DNA of 64,000 nucleotides from Hibiscus mutabilis (Eukaryota; Streptophyta; Magnoliopsida; Malvales; Malvaceae): positions 7,282,208 through 7,346,207 of the forward strand of contig CM033744.1 of assembly GCA_019671005.1 (NCBI GenBank), read 5' to 3'. Every line of letters starts with the position of its first letter. Position 1 is the stretch's first letter. A model generated the notes under the pieces. It was not told the origin of the DNA, searched no databases, and saw nothing but the letters and a program-made list of their open reading frames with translations. Positions 1 through 9,238 of this stretch are shown here, piece after piece. The position numbers and the translations under genes were made by a program.

Positions 1-984
1 AAGGAACGTCAAACTTCGAAGTGCTTGATCGACACCCCAAATAAGGGAATGATGGGGCATGGTGAGATAGTGAGATTAAGAGAGCCACCTTAAACAGGGT
101 AGAAACTAGGTAGGGTTGTTCTTCTCAAAAGCATATTAGACCATAAGAAACTATACATTGGCATATATCTCCACAATGGTCAAGATCTTCTAAATATGCG
201 CTTCATTAGAGTTGATCTCTGGCAACTTGAAGCAGATGCGCTATGGTGTTTGATATTTCGGGGGCAAACATGTTTTAAAAGGTTTGACATTTTCTCCCAA
301 AGTTTTGATGTTTACCATTTCCCCAAAACATTAGTTTTTAAAATGTTTGGCAATATACTTCGAATTTTGTTTACCATTCTCCAAACATTATTTTAAAAAA
401 AATGTTTAGTCCTTAAAAAAGAAGAAGAAAAGAAAAAGAAGTTTACCATTTGTTCCAAACAATGTTTTCAAAATGTTTGGTATCCCCTCCAAGTTGTGAT
501 TTTCAAAATAATTGTTATATTTTCAAACAATCATTATTATTTGAAATATACGCAAGTAAATTGCCATTTGCATTATTTTAAAAATAAATGATGATGAGAT
601 TTAAAGCATAGGGACCGAGTGTTAGTTCCCGTCGAAATGCTACGAGAAGATCAATGATGAGCTCAGGGGATGGAAGTATTTTGGCTCACCCTGGTGACTA
701 GAAATAGATCAAGGCTCTGAATGATGGGTCAGAAAATTCAAAGCAGTGGAGCCCGTGGTTGAATGGGGCAACGCCAAGCAAAGAAGATGACAAGGGTTCT
801 TATAAGAATAATATAAGAACCAGAAGATCATTTATGAAGATGAGTGATAACCCCGAAAACAAGAAAATCCTTCAGCACAAAAGGTTTAAAAGCATGTTCA
901 AATGAGGATTTAAGAGCATACAGTGAAGAAGTAAAGAGATGAAGAAATCTGAGGAGCGGCCTTTCAGGGTGTAAGACTTTAGAA

Positions 985-1158
985 CAAAAAATGGGGCTGA
1001 AAGAAAAAAGAAAAAAAGAGAAAGAAAGAGAGGGAAAAAAAAGAGAAAAAGAAAAAATAAGAAGAAATTGAAAGAAAAATAAAAAAGAAAAAAAAGAAAA
1101 TGAGAAGAGAAGAGAAAAAAGAGAAAAAGAAAAAGAAAAAGAGGAGAAAGAAAGCATT
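985..1158 (+). repeat. polypurine tract (GA-rich)
   Basis: About 170 bases made almost entirely of A and G on the + strand, mostly short A runs separated by single G. It lies before the 45-bp minisatellite. The opposite strand reads as a Phe/Ser/Leu-rich open frame purely because of this composition. It may form H-DNA or act as extra priming tract for plus-strand synthesis, but the sequence alone shows only the composition. Confidence 0.8.
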
Positions 1159-1259
1159 ACATTGCATGCATCATATAAATAGGGGCATGTCAATTTTTGC
1201 TTGTTTTGGATAGGTACTTGAAGAATTATCAAAGAGTATTAAGAAGTGGATTTCTTTTG

Positions 1260-2560
1260 AAGAAGGTTTGGCAGCCATTTTCGGCGTGAGTCCCCAAATT
1301 TGAAGAAAGTTTGGCAGCCATTTTCGGCGTGAGTCCCCAAACTTGAAGAAAGATCGGTAGCCATTTTCGGCATGAATCCCCAAATTGAAGAAAGATTCCG
1401 GCAGCCTTAGTAACGTGAGTCTTGGAAGATCGGTAGCCATTTTCGGCGTGAATCCCCCAAATTGAAGAAAGATTTCGGCAGCTATAGTAGCGTGAGTCCT
1501 AGAAGGTCGGTAGCCATTTTTGGCGTGAATCCCAAAATTTAAAGAAAGTTTTGGCAGCCATTTTCGGCGTGAATCCCCAAATTTAAAGAAAGTTTTGGCA
1601 ACCATTTTCGGCGTGAGTCCCCAAATTTGAAGAAGGTTTGGCAGCCATTTTTGGCGTGAGTCCCCAAATTTGAAGAAAGTTTGGCAGCTAGTTTCAGCGT
1701 GAGTCCCCAAATTTAAAGAAAGTTTTGGCAGCCATTTTTCGGCGTGAGTCCCCAAATTTGAAGAAGGTTTGGCAGCCATTTTCGGCATGAGTCCCCAAAT
1801 TTGAAGAAGGTTTGGCAGCTATTTTCGGCGTGAGTCCCCAAATTTGAAGAAAGTTTGGCAGCCATTTTCGGCATGAGTCCCCAAATTTGAAGAAAGATCG
1901 GTAGCCATTTTTGGCATGAATCCCTAAATTGAAGAAAGATTCTGGCAGCCTCAGTAACGTGAGTCCTGGAAGATCGGTAGCCATTTTCGGCGTGAATCCC
2001 CCAAATTGAAGAAAGATTTTGGCAGCTATTGTAGCGTGAGTCCTAGAAGGTTGGTAGCCATTTTTGGCGTGAATCCCAAAATTTAAAGAAAGTTTTGGCA
2101 GCCATTTTCGGCGTGAGTCCCCAAATTTAAAGAAAGGTTTGGCAACCATTTTCGGCGTGAGTCCCCAAATTTGAAGAAGGTTTGGCAGCCATTTTCAGCG
2201 TGAGTCCCCAAATTTGAATAAAATTTGGCAGCCATTTTCGGCGTGAGTCCCCAAATTTGAAGAATGATCGGTAGCCATTTTCGGCATAAATCCCCAAATT
2301 GAAGAAAAATTTCGGCAACTATAGTAGCGTGAGTCCTAGAAGATCGGTAGCCATTTTCGGCGTGAATCCCCAAATTGAAGAAAGATTTCGGCAGCTATAG
2401 TAACGTGAGTCCTAGAAGATCGGTAGCCATTTTCAGTGTGAATCCCCAAATTGAAAAAAGATTTCGGCAGCCTTAGCAGCGTGAGTCCGTAAAGGTCGGT
2501 AGCCATTTTTGGCGTGAATCCCAAAATTTAAAGAAAGATTTCGGCAGCCATGGCAGCATG
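1260..2560 (+). repeat. 45-bp minisatellite array with higher-order structure
   Basis: More than 25 imperfect units built around GGCAGCCATTTTCGGCGTGA followed by GTCCCCAAATTTGAAGAAAG. The basic unit is 45 bp. A second variant carries GATCGGTAGCC and a third carries GGCAGCCTTAGTAACGTGAG or GGCAGCTATAGTAGCGTGAG. The variants alternate in blocks, and a similar block order recurs around 1340-1560 and 1890-2100, which implies a higher-order repeat of roughly 550 bp. Because 45 is a multiple of 3, long open frames appear on the - strand; these are not genes. Confidence 0.85.
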
Positions 2561-2574
2561 AGGCCCAAATGTTA

Positions 2575-2705
2575 AATCCTTCAGGTCATCGATAAGTCCT
2601 TTGAGCATGGTGTTAAGTCCTCCGGGCCACCAGTAAGTCTTTCGAGCATGGTGATAAGTCCCTCGGGCCATTAGTAAGTCCTTTGGGCATGATGCGGCAG
2701 CCTTA
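2575..2705 (+). repeat. short array of about 41-bp units
   Basis: Three to four copies of a unit with TAAGTCCTTTGAGCATGGTG alternating with TAAGTCCTCCGGGCCACCAG. It directly follows the 45-bp array and is a different repeat family. Confidence 0.7.
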
Positions 2706-2734
2706 GTAGCATAAGTCCAAAGATATCAACAGCC

Positions 2735-2932
2735 TTGTAAAAAAGAGAGAGAATGAAAATGAGATAGAAAAAAGAGAAGAGAAAAAAAGAAAGAAAAAAA
2801 AGAGTAGAATAAGAAGAAAATGAAAAAAACGAGATAGAAAAAAGAAGAGAAGGGAAAAAGAAGAAAAAAGAGTAGAAAAAAAGGGAAAAAGAAAAAGAAA
2901 AAAAAGAAAAAAGAAAAAAGAAAAATTTGAAG
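2735..2932 (+). repeat. second polypurine tract
   Basis: About 200 bases almost wholly A and G on the + strand, resembling the tract at 985-1158. It separates the second and third minisatellite families of the 3' UTR. Confidence 0.75.
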
Positions 2933-2935
2933 CTA

Positions 2936-3590
2936 AAGGTTCTATATAGAAAGGGCCTATATTTTCAAGCTCCCGTAGTGAGAGGTTCTATGTAGGAAGA
3001 ATCTGCCGCTCCGAGGCTTTAGGAGCTGAAATTTTTATATAGGAAGGGCTTGCAGCTCCAGGGTGAAGACTAGCAGTTTTATATAGGAAGAACTCCTAGC
3101 CGAAGGAATTCACCCATGACACATAAGGTTTTATATAGGGAAAACCCGTTGTGTTGAAAGCGAAGAGTCCTATATAGGAAGGGCTCCGAGCTTTACTGTC
3201 TTAGAGTGAGAGGTTTTATATAGGAAGAACATGTAACTCTGAGATTTCAAAAGCTAAGAGTTCTATACAGGAAGGACTTGCGGCTCCAGGGTTTGAAGAC
3301 TAACAGTTCTATATAGGAAGAACTCCCAGTCGAAAGAATCCGTCAGTGACGCAGAAGGTTTTATATAGGAGAAACCAGCGTTGAAGGCGAAGAGTTCTAT
3401 ATAGGAATGACTCCAAGCTTTACCGTCTCAGAATGAAAAGTTCTATATGGGAGGGACTCATAACTCGAGGCTTCAGAGTGAAGGGTTCTATGTAGGAAGA
3501 GCCTATAGCTCCAAGATCGAAAGGTGACGAAGTTCTATATAGAAAGAGCTTACAAGCCTGAAGATTCAGCTAAGGAAGAGCGGAGAGTTC
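2936..3590 (+). repeat. TATATAGGAAG minisatellite array
   Basis: Ten or more copies of a motif close to GGTTCTATATAGGAAGGGCT, separated by less conserved 30-45 base segments containing CTCCGAGGCTT- or GCTCCAGGGT-like text. Spacing is irregular, about 50-75 bp. This is the third minisatellite family of the 3' UTR and the closest to the LTR. Confidence 0.75.
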
Positions 3591-3630
3591 CAGAAGAACA
3601 CGTGATTCCGAAGCCAAAGACAAGGAAGTA

Positions 3631-3719
3631 GGTCAAAAATGAGTGTTTTTGATCTTTGCTTTGTCCTCGTTTTACAAGAACAAGCAAAGATGGGCAACTG
3701 TAATCACTCATTTTTGACC
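3631..3719 (+). other. hairpin spanning the priming tract and LTR start
   Basis: Arms GGTCAAAAATGAGTG (3631-3645) and CACTCATTTTTGACC (3705-3719) are a perfect 15-bp inverted repeat. Inside it, ATCTTTGCT (3652-3660) and AGCAAAGAT (3683-3691) form a second 9-bp stem. The right arm lies in the first 21 bases of the LTR, and the purine-rich AGCAAAGATGGG lies just before the LTR. The left arm is therefore an inverted copy of the LTR start placed upstream of the probable polypurine primer. Confidence 0.7.
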
Positions 3720-3893
3720 GGTTTTTAGTGTTATTAGTATTATTTTAATGGTAGTGTTATTAATATAAAATTAATGAAAATAATAAAATAAAATAATAAA
3801 ATAATAATAATAATAATAAATATATTATTAAAAAAAGGAGAAATTGCATGGAGCAGGGTGCTCCACGTCACCCCATTTCACCCACCCCTTGCC

Positions 3894-3901
3894 TATAAAT
3901 A
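3894..3901 (+). promoter_or_regulatory. LTR TATA box
   Basis: TATAAATA in a GC-richer stretch inside the LTR, followed by ACAAGGTATGGGG. Position and sequence fit a pol II TATA element for the + strand element, with initiation expected about 30 bp downstream. Confidence 0.5.
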
Positions 3902-4365
3902 CAAGGTATGGGGCAGCCATGGGGGACGGCCAAATTTGCCATGAATTGGCAATTGAATTGGCTCCCCAATTGGGAGCTAGGGCAGGCAAGGCTGGCTGTG
4001 GTTGGGAGCAAAGCGTGCCCTGGCCCCTGATTGGTTCGATCCAACATTCGATCGGGGTCCTATTTTAGGTCCGATCTAGTTAATAATTTTAGAGAGGTCG
4101 TGGTAGATCCCGGTGAGGTTCAGTCGGGGTTCGTTATTCGAGCTCCTAGTTAGGTATATTTTCTTCCCTTTTTATTTGTATTGTAAATTTTATGATTTAA
4201 TGAAGTATTAGTTAATTTAAAATTGTGTTCTTTTTTACTTTGTATGTTTATTTATGCTTTAGATTAGTATTTATTATATTTTAAATTTATGTTTTACATT
4301 AATATTTTATTTATGTTAAATTTGTTTTTTATTTATGTTTTAGATTAATATTTATGAATGTTAGT

Positions 4366-4720
4366 ATTTTATCTATGTTAGATTTGTTTTTATTTATGAG
4401 TTAGATTAGTATTTATGTATGTATGTTTTAGATTAGTATTTATGTTTTAAATTTATGTTTTAGATTAATATTTTATTTATGTTAGATTTGTTTTATTTAT
4501 GTGTTAGATTAATAGTTATGAATGTTAGTATTTTATCTATGTTAGATTTGTTTTTATTTATGAGTTAGATTAGTATTTATGTATGTATGTTTTAGATTAG
4601 TATTTATGTTTTAAATTTATGTTTTAGATTAATATTTTATTTATGTTAGATTTGTTTTATTTATGTGTTAGATTAATATTTATTTGTGTTTTAGATTAAT
4701 GTTTTATTTATGTTAGATTC
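4366..4720 (+). repeat. about 175-bp AT-rich tandem repeat inside LTR
   Basis: Two close copies of a segment starting ATTTTATCTATGTTAGATTTG, near 4366 and 4541, and partial copies before and after. All are built from TTTATGTTTTAGATTAAT-like sub-repeats. Confidence 0.65.
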
Positions 4721-5280
4721 GTTTTATGTGTTAGATTAATATTTATGTATGTATGTTTCAGATTAGTATTTTATTTATGTTAGATTAGTATTTTATTATA
4801 TTTTTATCGCTTTGTATTTATTTTGCTTTCTAAGGTTGCATAATGGAATATAAATTGTCAATACGGTGTCCTTTTATCCGAGCGTAAACGGGGCCAGTAT
4901 CAGGCGTAGTGATAGTGGTTGGGCGTTTACCCTCGGATAATGGGGCCTTTAAAATTTACTCGCACTTATAACCAAATTTTAAATTGATCGTCACTTTAAT
5001 CCGGAACGTTTAATATTAATAAAGGGTAATTATTAAAGTACCAATTTTGGGCGGTGTGGGGGTGCTAATTCTTCCCCATCCGTAATCGACTCCCGAACCC
5101 AATAGTTTTCAAATCTCTGGTTTTATGGTGTCCGGCCTACCTAAGTGGCCGGTGGCGACTCCAATTTCTAAATAAAACGCGATTTTTAAAACCCCACGAA
5201 ATGTATATTTTAATACCCAAAAGACAACCACAAACACTTCGAAACCTCGGTTTTTTTGCGAAATGGGACATTGCTACAAA

Positions 5281-5462
5281 AAGGTAAAAGATTCTTGTCC
5301 ATTTTTTCTATCCCTACATAATACCCTCTGGGTTATCTCCCCCAAAGAGAGGATAATCTCTTGTTATTAGGAGGAGAAAGAAATCCAGGAAACAACAAGA
5401 CATAGAGATAAACAGTAGTAGAGATTGAAAAGTGATTGAAATAAAAAGATGGATCATGGCGT
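5281..5462. other. spacer between LTR and secreted-protein gene
   Basis: Fewer than 200 bases between the retroelement end and the stop of the - strand gene. It probably includes that gene's 3' UTR. No other feature seen. Confidence 0.3.
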
Positions 5463-5717
5463 TCAGCGGCCATGGCGACTTGAATGAGCTAAACTGTCTT
5501 GAGTCGGATTGTTGGCTATTGGGCTTGGTGGTGACGACAGAGCCCTACTTGAATTGAGCGGTTGTGGTGGAGGAGAAGCAGGAACACTGCTCGTGTTCTC
5601 AAAAGTAGACAACCCTTTGGCTCTGGAAGCCTCAACCATGGGAATTATATCGCTGGAGAAAGTAGTAAATCCCTGGAATATTAGCACGACAAGAACAAAA
5701 TAAGAAATGGATGCCAT
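5463..5717 (-). CDS. small secreted proline/serine-rich protein
   Basis: 84 codons, single exon. The N-terminus MASISYFVLVVLIFQGF is a clear hydrophobic signal peptide. The rest is hydrophilic, with a Pro/Ser stretch (VPASPPPQPLNSS) and a basic end (HSSRHGR), like a precursor of a secreted plant peptide. I do not recognise a CLE, CEP, IDA or PIP C-terminal motif. An upstream in-frame ATG exists at 5762. A TATA box at 5775-5786 would put the transcription start downstream of that ATG, and the signal peptide begins at the second Met, so I chose 5717. Whether it is expressed is unknown. A retroelement ends about 185 bp beyond its stop. Confidence 0.5.
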   Translation of the reverse strand: MASISYFVLVVLIFQGFTTFSSDIIPMVEASRAKGLSTFENTSSVPASPPPQPLNSSRALSSPPSPIANNPTQDSLAHSSRHGR

Positions 5718-5774
5718 TGGAGCAAAATCAAACCAACTTCTTCCTTTGAAGGCATTGGACATGTGATTGATCCA

Positions 5775-5786
5775 TATTTATATATA
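5775..5786 (-). promoter_or_regulatory. TATA box for the secreted-protein gene
   Basis: TATATATAAATA read on the - strand, about 58 bp before the chosen ATG at 5717. This spacing fits a short 5' UTR and excludes the upstream ATG at 5762 as the likely start. Confidence 0.45.
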
Positions 5787-5796
5787 CACTCCTAGC

Positions 5797-6025
5797 ATTG
5801 TAACCCAAATTTTGGCCAAGAAATCCAAAGCAAAGTCAAGGTGGTTGCCTCCCAACGCGTGAAAAAAAGTCAAATAGAAACTAGCTGTGTTCATATCTAG
5901 ATGGAGAGACATGCACTGGCTTTAGTTTTCACATTTGTTTTTCTACATTGAAATGTATTAGTAAACACATAATTTATTGTTAAACCTTCATAAGTTTGTG
6001 AACTCCGCGCAAAGACTAATAGTGG
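5797..6025 (+). repeat. upstream duplicated segment, copy 1
   Basis: Shares long stretches with 6790-7025 in direct orientation: GCCTCCCAACGCGTGA, AAAGTCAAATA, TTCATWTCTAGAT, CTGGYTTTAGTTTTC, GTTTTTCTA, GAATGTATTA and CAAAGACTAAT occur in the same order. It lies just upstream of the - strand secreted-protein gene. Confidence 0.65.
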
Positions 6026-6600
6026 GTGGGCGAGGGGGCGACCTTGACTTAATTGATAAGTAAACAACGGTCATCGATGGGGGAATCAGTTGTCCATGAT
6101 TCACACAGTGTGGGGGTGAAGTTGCAAGCTTAAATGCGGTGATTATGAAACGTTGAACACGATATTGCAAAGCGCTGAGTCCATACTATTAAATTAAATG
6201 AAAACTACACCGGTAACCACTGAATTATAGGGGTTGTCCTATTTTGACCACCTAATTACGGAATTCATCAATTAGATCATCTAAATTTTAAAATGCTCTT
6301 ATTTTGACAAGTTAAAATCTAATGAGAAAGGTGACATGACAGTTAACGAAAATTTTTATAATTACACATTTAGTCCCTTTTACTTACATATTGTATCAAG
6401 TTGGTCATGGTTTTAATTTAATTCTAACAATTTAATCATCCCACCATATGACGACACATGTCGCCACCTTATTGGAGGAATTTAAATTAATTTTATTTAA
6501 TTTAATAAATTTATTTCTCACCAATCAAAAGGTAACATTTGATAGAAAAAAATCAGAATGCAACACGTGTCACCACCTAATTGGTGGTAAAAAATAGAAT
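6026..6600. other. intergenic, AT-rich
   Basis: No gene seen. The text contains CACATGTCGCCACC and CACGTGTCACCACC blocks and 'TTTAGTCCC' and 'GGTCATGG' phrases common in plant non-autonomous DNA elements. I could not find matching terminal repeats. Confidence 0.3.
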
Positions 6601-6604
6601 TGGG

Positions 6605-6672
6605 GTTGGTGAGACTTGGACCCACGTCGATTAGGTAGAAAGTAAGCATCCAAACCACTAAGCTATTCCTTC
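6605..6672 (-). mobile_element. possible tRNA-derived SINE head
   Basis: On the - strand TAGCTTAGTGG resembles a pol III A box. About 30 bases further, GGGTCCAAGTCTC resembles a B box, with the spacing of a tRNA promoter. It does not fold as an intact tRNA, and no A-rich tail was identified. It could be a degraded tRNA-derived SINE or a chance tRNA-like remnant. Confidence 0.35.
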
Positions 6673-6789
6673 ATCTCTATCAAGGCATTGTAACATTTTG
6701 TATTTAATCTCGTATTTTTCGTTTTGTGAACAAGCACACGAACTCAACATTTCATTTCATCTCCTTTACTATAATTGATTTATCGTTGG

Positions 6790-7025
6790 GTGCATTGAGG
6801 AAAGTCCCAAATTTTTTGCTTGTACATCATCTTCCTTTTGGTCTTTGCCTCCCAACGCGTGATAAAAGTCAAATATAAAACGACCAATGTTCATTTCTAG
6901 ATATAGAGAAATAAACTGGTTTTAGTTTTCCCTTTAGTTTTTCTATGTTGGAATGTATTAAATACAAACTTTATGGCCAAACCTTTTAAACTTGCTGTAA
7001 ACTTCCTAGTCTACAAAGACTAATT
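6790..7025 (+). repeat. upstream duplicated segment, copy 2
   Basis: Direct-orientation relative of 5797-6025 (see that entry for shared blocks). Here it lies about 125 bp upstream of the + strand secreted-protein gene that starts at 7149. Confidence 0.65.
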
Positions 7026-7148
7026 GATATGATCTAACCGTGGTCCACACTCATCACTTCACAAACTTCAATTTACCCAAAGACAACTTTATTTATTTGA
7101 ACCCAAGCTGCCTTAAATCATCACATTCATTGCATGCAAAGCACAGCA

Positions 7149-7337
7149 ATGGACGCCAATTCTTGGCTGCTGGTTTTCATTTTATTATCTACCCTCCTAT
7201 TTTCACATGGCACCAACAGAGTCGAGGCCGCCATTGAACCTGTTTCCGCTTCATCCTTATACAAACTTCATCCCCATGGCCTTCCATTCAAGTTCAGGGT
7301 AGTGTCCAAGAAGATCATTGATCAACATAGTCCACCG
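7149..7337 (+). pseudogene. small secreted protein gene, 5' part, cut by copia
   Basis: Starts MDANSWLLVFILLSTLLFSH, a strong signal peptide, then a Lys/His-rich stretch ending IIDQHSPP, where a copia LTR begins at 7338. The ATG at 7149 has G at -3 and G at +4; the ATG five codons upstream has a poor context. The frame resumes at 10736, after the element and its duplicated target bases, as PPLKNYEIHHEP and continues to 10918, so the pre-insertion protein would have been about 120 residues. I do not recognise the family. With the element in place translation stops at a TGA within four bases of the LTR start. Confidence 0.55.
7333..7337 (+). repeat. target site duplication of copia, left
   Basis: CACCG before the left LTR. 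The right flank (10731-10735) is CACTG, one mismatch. Confidence 0.55.
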
Positions 7338-7959
7338 TGTTGAAAGTATGACTGCCTATGCTGCTGATCTATATGAGATTAATCTTTTTTGTTGTACTTT
7401 TGGTTAAACTCAGATGTTAGTTGAAAGATGTCAGTATAGTTGTTGCTGATTTGTACATTTTGTTCAAAGATTTTGGGTACTATGTAATTTTTAAAATACG
7501 GCCCTTAATTTATAATCGGTAAGAGGTATAAATTTTTTTCTTCCAAAAAATTACCTTAATAGAAAAAATATTATTATATTATCCTCTTGAGCAACAAAAA
7601 ATTGACTTATAAACATCTAAAAATCAAACATTTTCACTTAAAATGTGTCATTCTTTTTGCATGTTTAAAGTTTTAAATAATTATTATATATATACACATA
7701 ATTATATATATAAATTTATAATTTTTTTACAATTATTTAACTTAAGTTTTTTATTTTTAGGCCCCTCTCTTTCGGGGCCCTATCTGATCGCTCTTATCTC
7801 GCCTGTCCAAAACCCCACTGGTTATATATATTGTATTTTAACCTTTAAGTTTAAAACGTGTGTGCAAGCTAACCTTTACAGCTCCATTTTTTTCTTTTTT
7901 CATATCTCTCTCAATTCTTTGAGTGAAGAATTTTTTTTTCTGGTTTGCAAAAGCCAACA
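7338..7959 (+). mobile_element. copia 5' LTR (622 bp)
   Basis: TGTTGAAAGT...GCCAACA. It matches the 319-bp right LTR at both ends but carries about 350 extra bases in the middle (about 7470-7828). Confidence 0.8.
7470..7828. mobile_element. extra DNA inside copia 5' LTR, possible DNA transposon piece
   Basis: Absent from the right LTR of the same element, so it was gained by the left LTR or replaced its middle. It is AT-rich with GGCCCCTCTCTTTCGGGGCC near 7761, resembling GGGCCC-containing ends of plant hAT-like elements. I see no clean terminal repeats or target duplication. Confidence 0.35.
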
Positions 7960-7961
7960 AT

Positions 7962-7974
7962 TGGTATCAAGAGC
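7962..7974 (+). other. copia primer-binding site
   Basis: TGGTATCAAGAGC, three bases after the LTR. It is the usual initiator-Met tRNA complement TGGTATCAGAGC with one extra A. Confidence 0.75.
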
Positions 7975-8047
7975 TTCATTCTAAAGGGACCTGTTGCACG
8001 TCAGCAGTGTTTGAAAAATCACAGCCTTGTTCTTCATCTTGGAACAA

Positions 8048-8845
8048 ATGTCTTCAAGTAATTTCTCTCATCCTCCCCCTTTTGTGTTTTCAGGGAAAAA
8101 CTATCATATTTGGGTAGTGAAGATGATGGCCTACCTACAAGCTCATGACCTATGGGAAGTGATAGAAACTGGAAGAGAACAATCACCATTAAGGGCCAAT
8201 CCAATTTTAGCTCAAATTAGGCACCATAGTGAAGAGTGTGCCAAAAAATACAAAGCTTTGTCTTGCATTCAAAATGGTATTTCTAATGTTATTTTCACAA
8301 GGATCATGGCTTGTGAGACTCCTAAACAAGCTTGCGACTAGTTGAAAGAAGAGTTTTTGGGGTCTAAGAAGACTAGGCAGCAACAACTCATCAATTTAAG
8401 GAGAGACTTTGAAAACTTGAAGATAAAGGAAAGTGAGACTGTCAAACAATATTCTGATAGAATTATGACTATTGTTAATAGCATTAGGCTGCTTGGAGAT
8501 CAATTTAGTGACAAAAGAGTTGTAGAGAAGGTTATCACAACACTTTTAGAGAGATATGAGTCTAAAATCTCTTCACTTGAAGACTCAAGAGATCTAAGCA
8601 ACATTTCATTATCAGGACTTATTAATGCTCTTTATGCTCTAGAACAGAGAAGAGCAAGTAGGCAAGAAGAACATATTGAGGGTGCACTTCAAGCTAAAGG
8701 TGAAGAAAAGATTGGCACATCAAACAACAATGGGAAGAAGACTTCTTATGATAGAAGAGATAAGCAAAAGATAGATGAAGATGGTGCTAAAGGAGAAAAA
8801 AAAGATTTTCACCTTGTACACACTTCCATAAGACAACACATTTGA
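8048..8845 (+). pseudogene. copia gag (retrotran_gag_2 type), broken
   Basis: Starts MSSSNFSHPPPFVFSGKNYH, the typical copia Gag opening (fly in the 'ENYHIW' box is read as KNYHIW). The Gag domain runs to about residue 190, with LKIKESETVKQYSDRI. An in-frame TAG at 8339-8341 sits where the family has Trp (CD-W-LKEEF). The frame ends at 8845, upstream of the zinc knuckle, which lies in another frame, so a frameshift has also occurred. Gag would form the virus-like particle of the element. Confidence 0.8.
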
Positions 8846-8877
8846 AGAAGTATAGATGGTTTAGACCAGACATACAA

Positions 8878-8919
8878 TGTAGGTCTTGCAAGCAACTTGG
8901 TCACATTGAAAGGGTTTGC
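8878..8919 (+). pseudogene. copia Gag zinc knuckle
   Basis: CRSCKQLGHIERVC is a perfect CX2CX4HX4C nucleic-acid-binding knuckle. It lies in a different frame from the upstream gag and is followed by TAA and TAG at 8932-8937, so it is no longer joined to either neighbour. Confidence 0.8.
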
Positions 8920-8991
8920 AAGAATAAATTCTAATAGCAGCAAAATGCACAAGTTTAGGTTGCTGATGGAAACCAATATAAGGAGGAGCAT

Positions 8992-9234
8992 ATGTTTGCT
9001 GCATCTTGTTATGCAACCAACAACCAAGCTAAAGTTAGTTGGTTGATTGATAGTGGTTGTACAAAGCACATGGCTGCATATGAAGGAATGTTCAAGAATA
9101 TTGAAAGAACCTGCACTTCAAAGATAAGAATTGGAAATGGCAGCTACATTCAAGCTACTGGAAAGGGTGATGTTGCAGTATCTACACCATCAGTTATTAA
9201 GGTTATTGCTGATGTTTTCCTGTACCTGAATTAG
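8992..9234 (+). pseudogene. copia aspartic protease fragment
   Basis: WLIDSGCTKHMAAYEGMF contains the copia protease active site DSGCTxH(M), followed by IGNGSYIQATGKGDV. It is in the same frame as the knuckle but separated from it by stops. The frame breaks at 9234, just before the next recognisable block QNLFSVGQLLENGY in another frame. Confidence 0.8.
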
Positions 9235-9238
9235 ATCA

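Larger units (their letters stand above)
1..3698 (+). mobile_element. Tat/Ogre-type gypsy element, 3' untranslated part
   Basis: Internal DNA immediately upstream of the LTR at 3699. I see no pol domain in it. It consists of AT-rich sequence (1-600), unassigned sequence (600-980), two polypurine tracts and three different minisatellite arrays, ending in a purine-rich stretch at the LTR boundary. Minisatellites in the 3' UTR are an established feature of Ogre/Tat retrotransposons. The assignment rests on that organisation and on the LTR that follows. The coding part would lie to the left of the window. The junction with that part is not visible, so where the 3' UTR starts is unknown. Confidence 0.6.
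3699..5278 (+). mobile_element. 3' LTR of Tat/Ogre-type gypsy element
   Basis: Begins TGTAATCACTC and ends GACATTGCTACA, giving matching TGTA/TACA ends, about 1580 bp. It contains a TATA box (3894-3901), AT-rich internal repeats (about 4366-4720) and a U5-like segment (4830-5240). That segment has ACTCCCGAACCC and GTGGCGACTCC (TGGCGACTCC at 5153-5162), text typical of Ogre/Tat LTR and primer-site regions. No primer-binding site follows 5278, so this is a 3' LTR and the element lies to its left. The lineage call is from remembered motifs; the LTR ends are read directly. Confidence 0.6.

Noticed and set aside
828..1232. 134-codon Phe/Ser/Leu-rich - strand frame looking like a membrane protein
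   Set aside because: It is the complement of a polypurine tract; composition alone explains it.
1171..2524. Several long - strand open frames (up to 205 codons) with repeated GDSRRKWLP-like peptide
   Set aside because: They come from the 45-bp minisatellite, whose unit is a multiple of 3. There is no start context, and the frames overlap each other in different phases.
5463..5717. CLE, CEP, IDA or PIP peptide hormone gene
   Set aside because: Signal peptide and size fit, but none of the diagnostic C-terminal motifs is present, so no family name is given.
6605..6672. Functional tRNA gene
   Set aside because: Only A- and B-box-like text; no acceptor stem or cloverleaf can be drawn.
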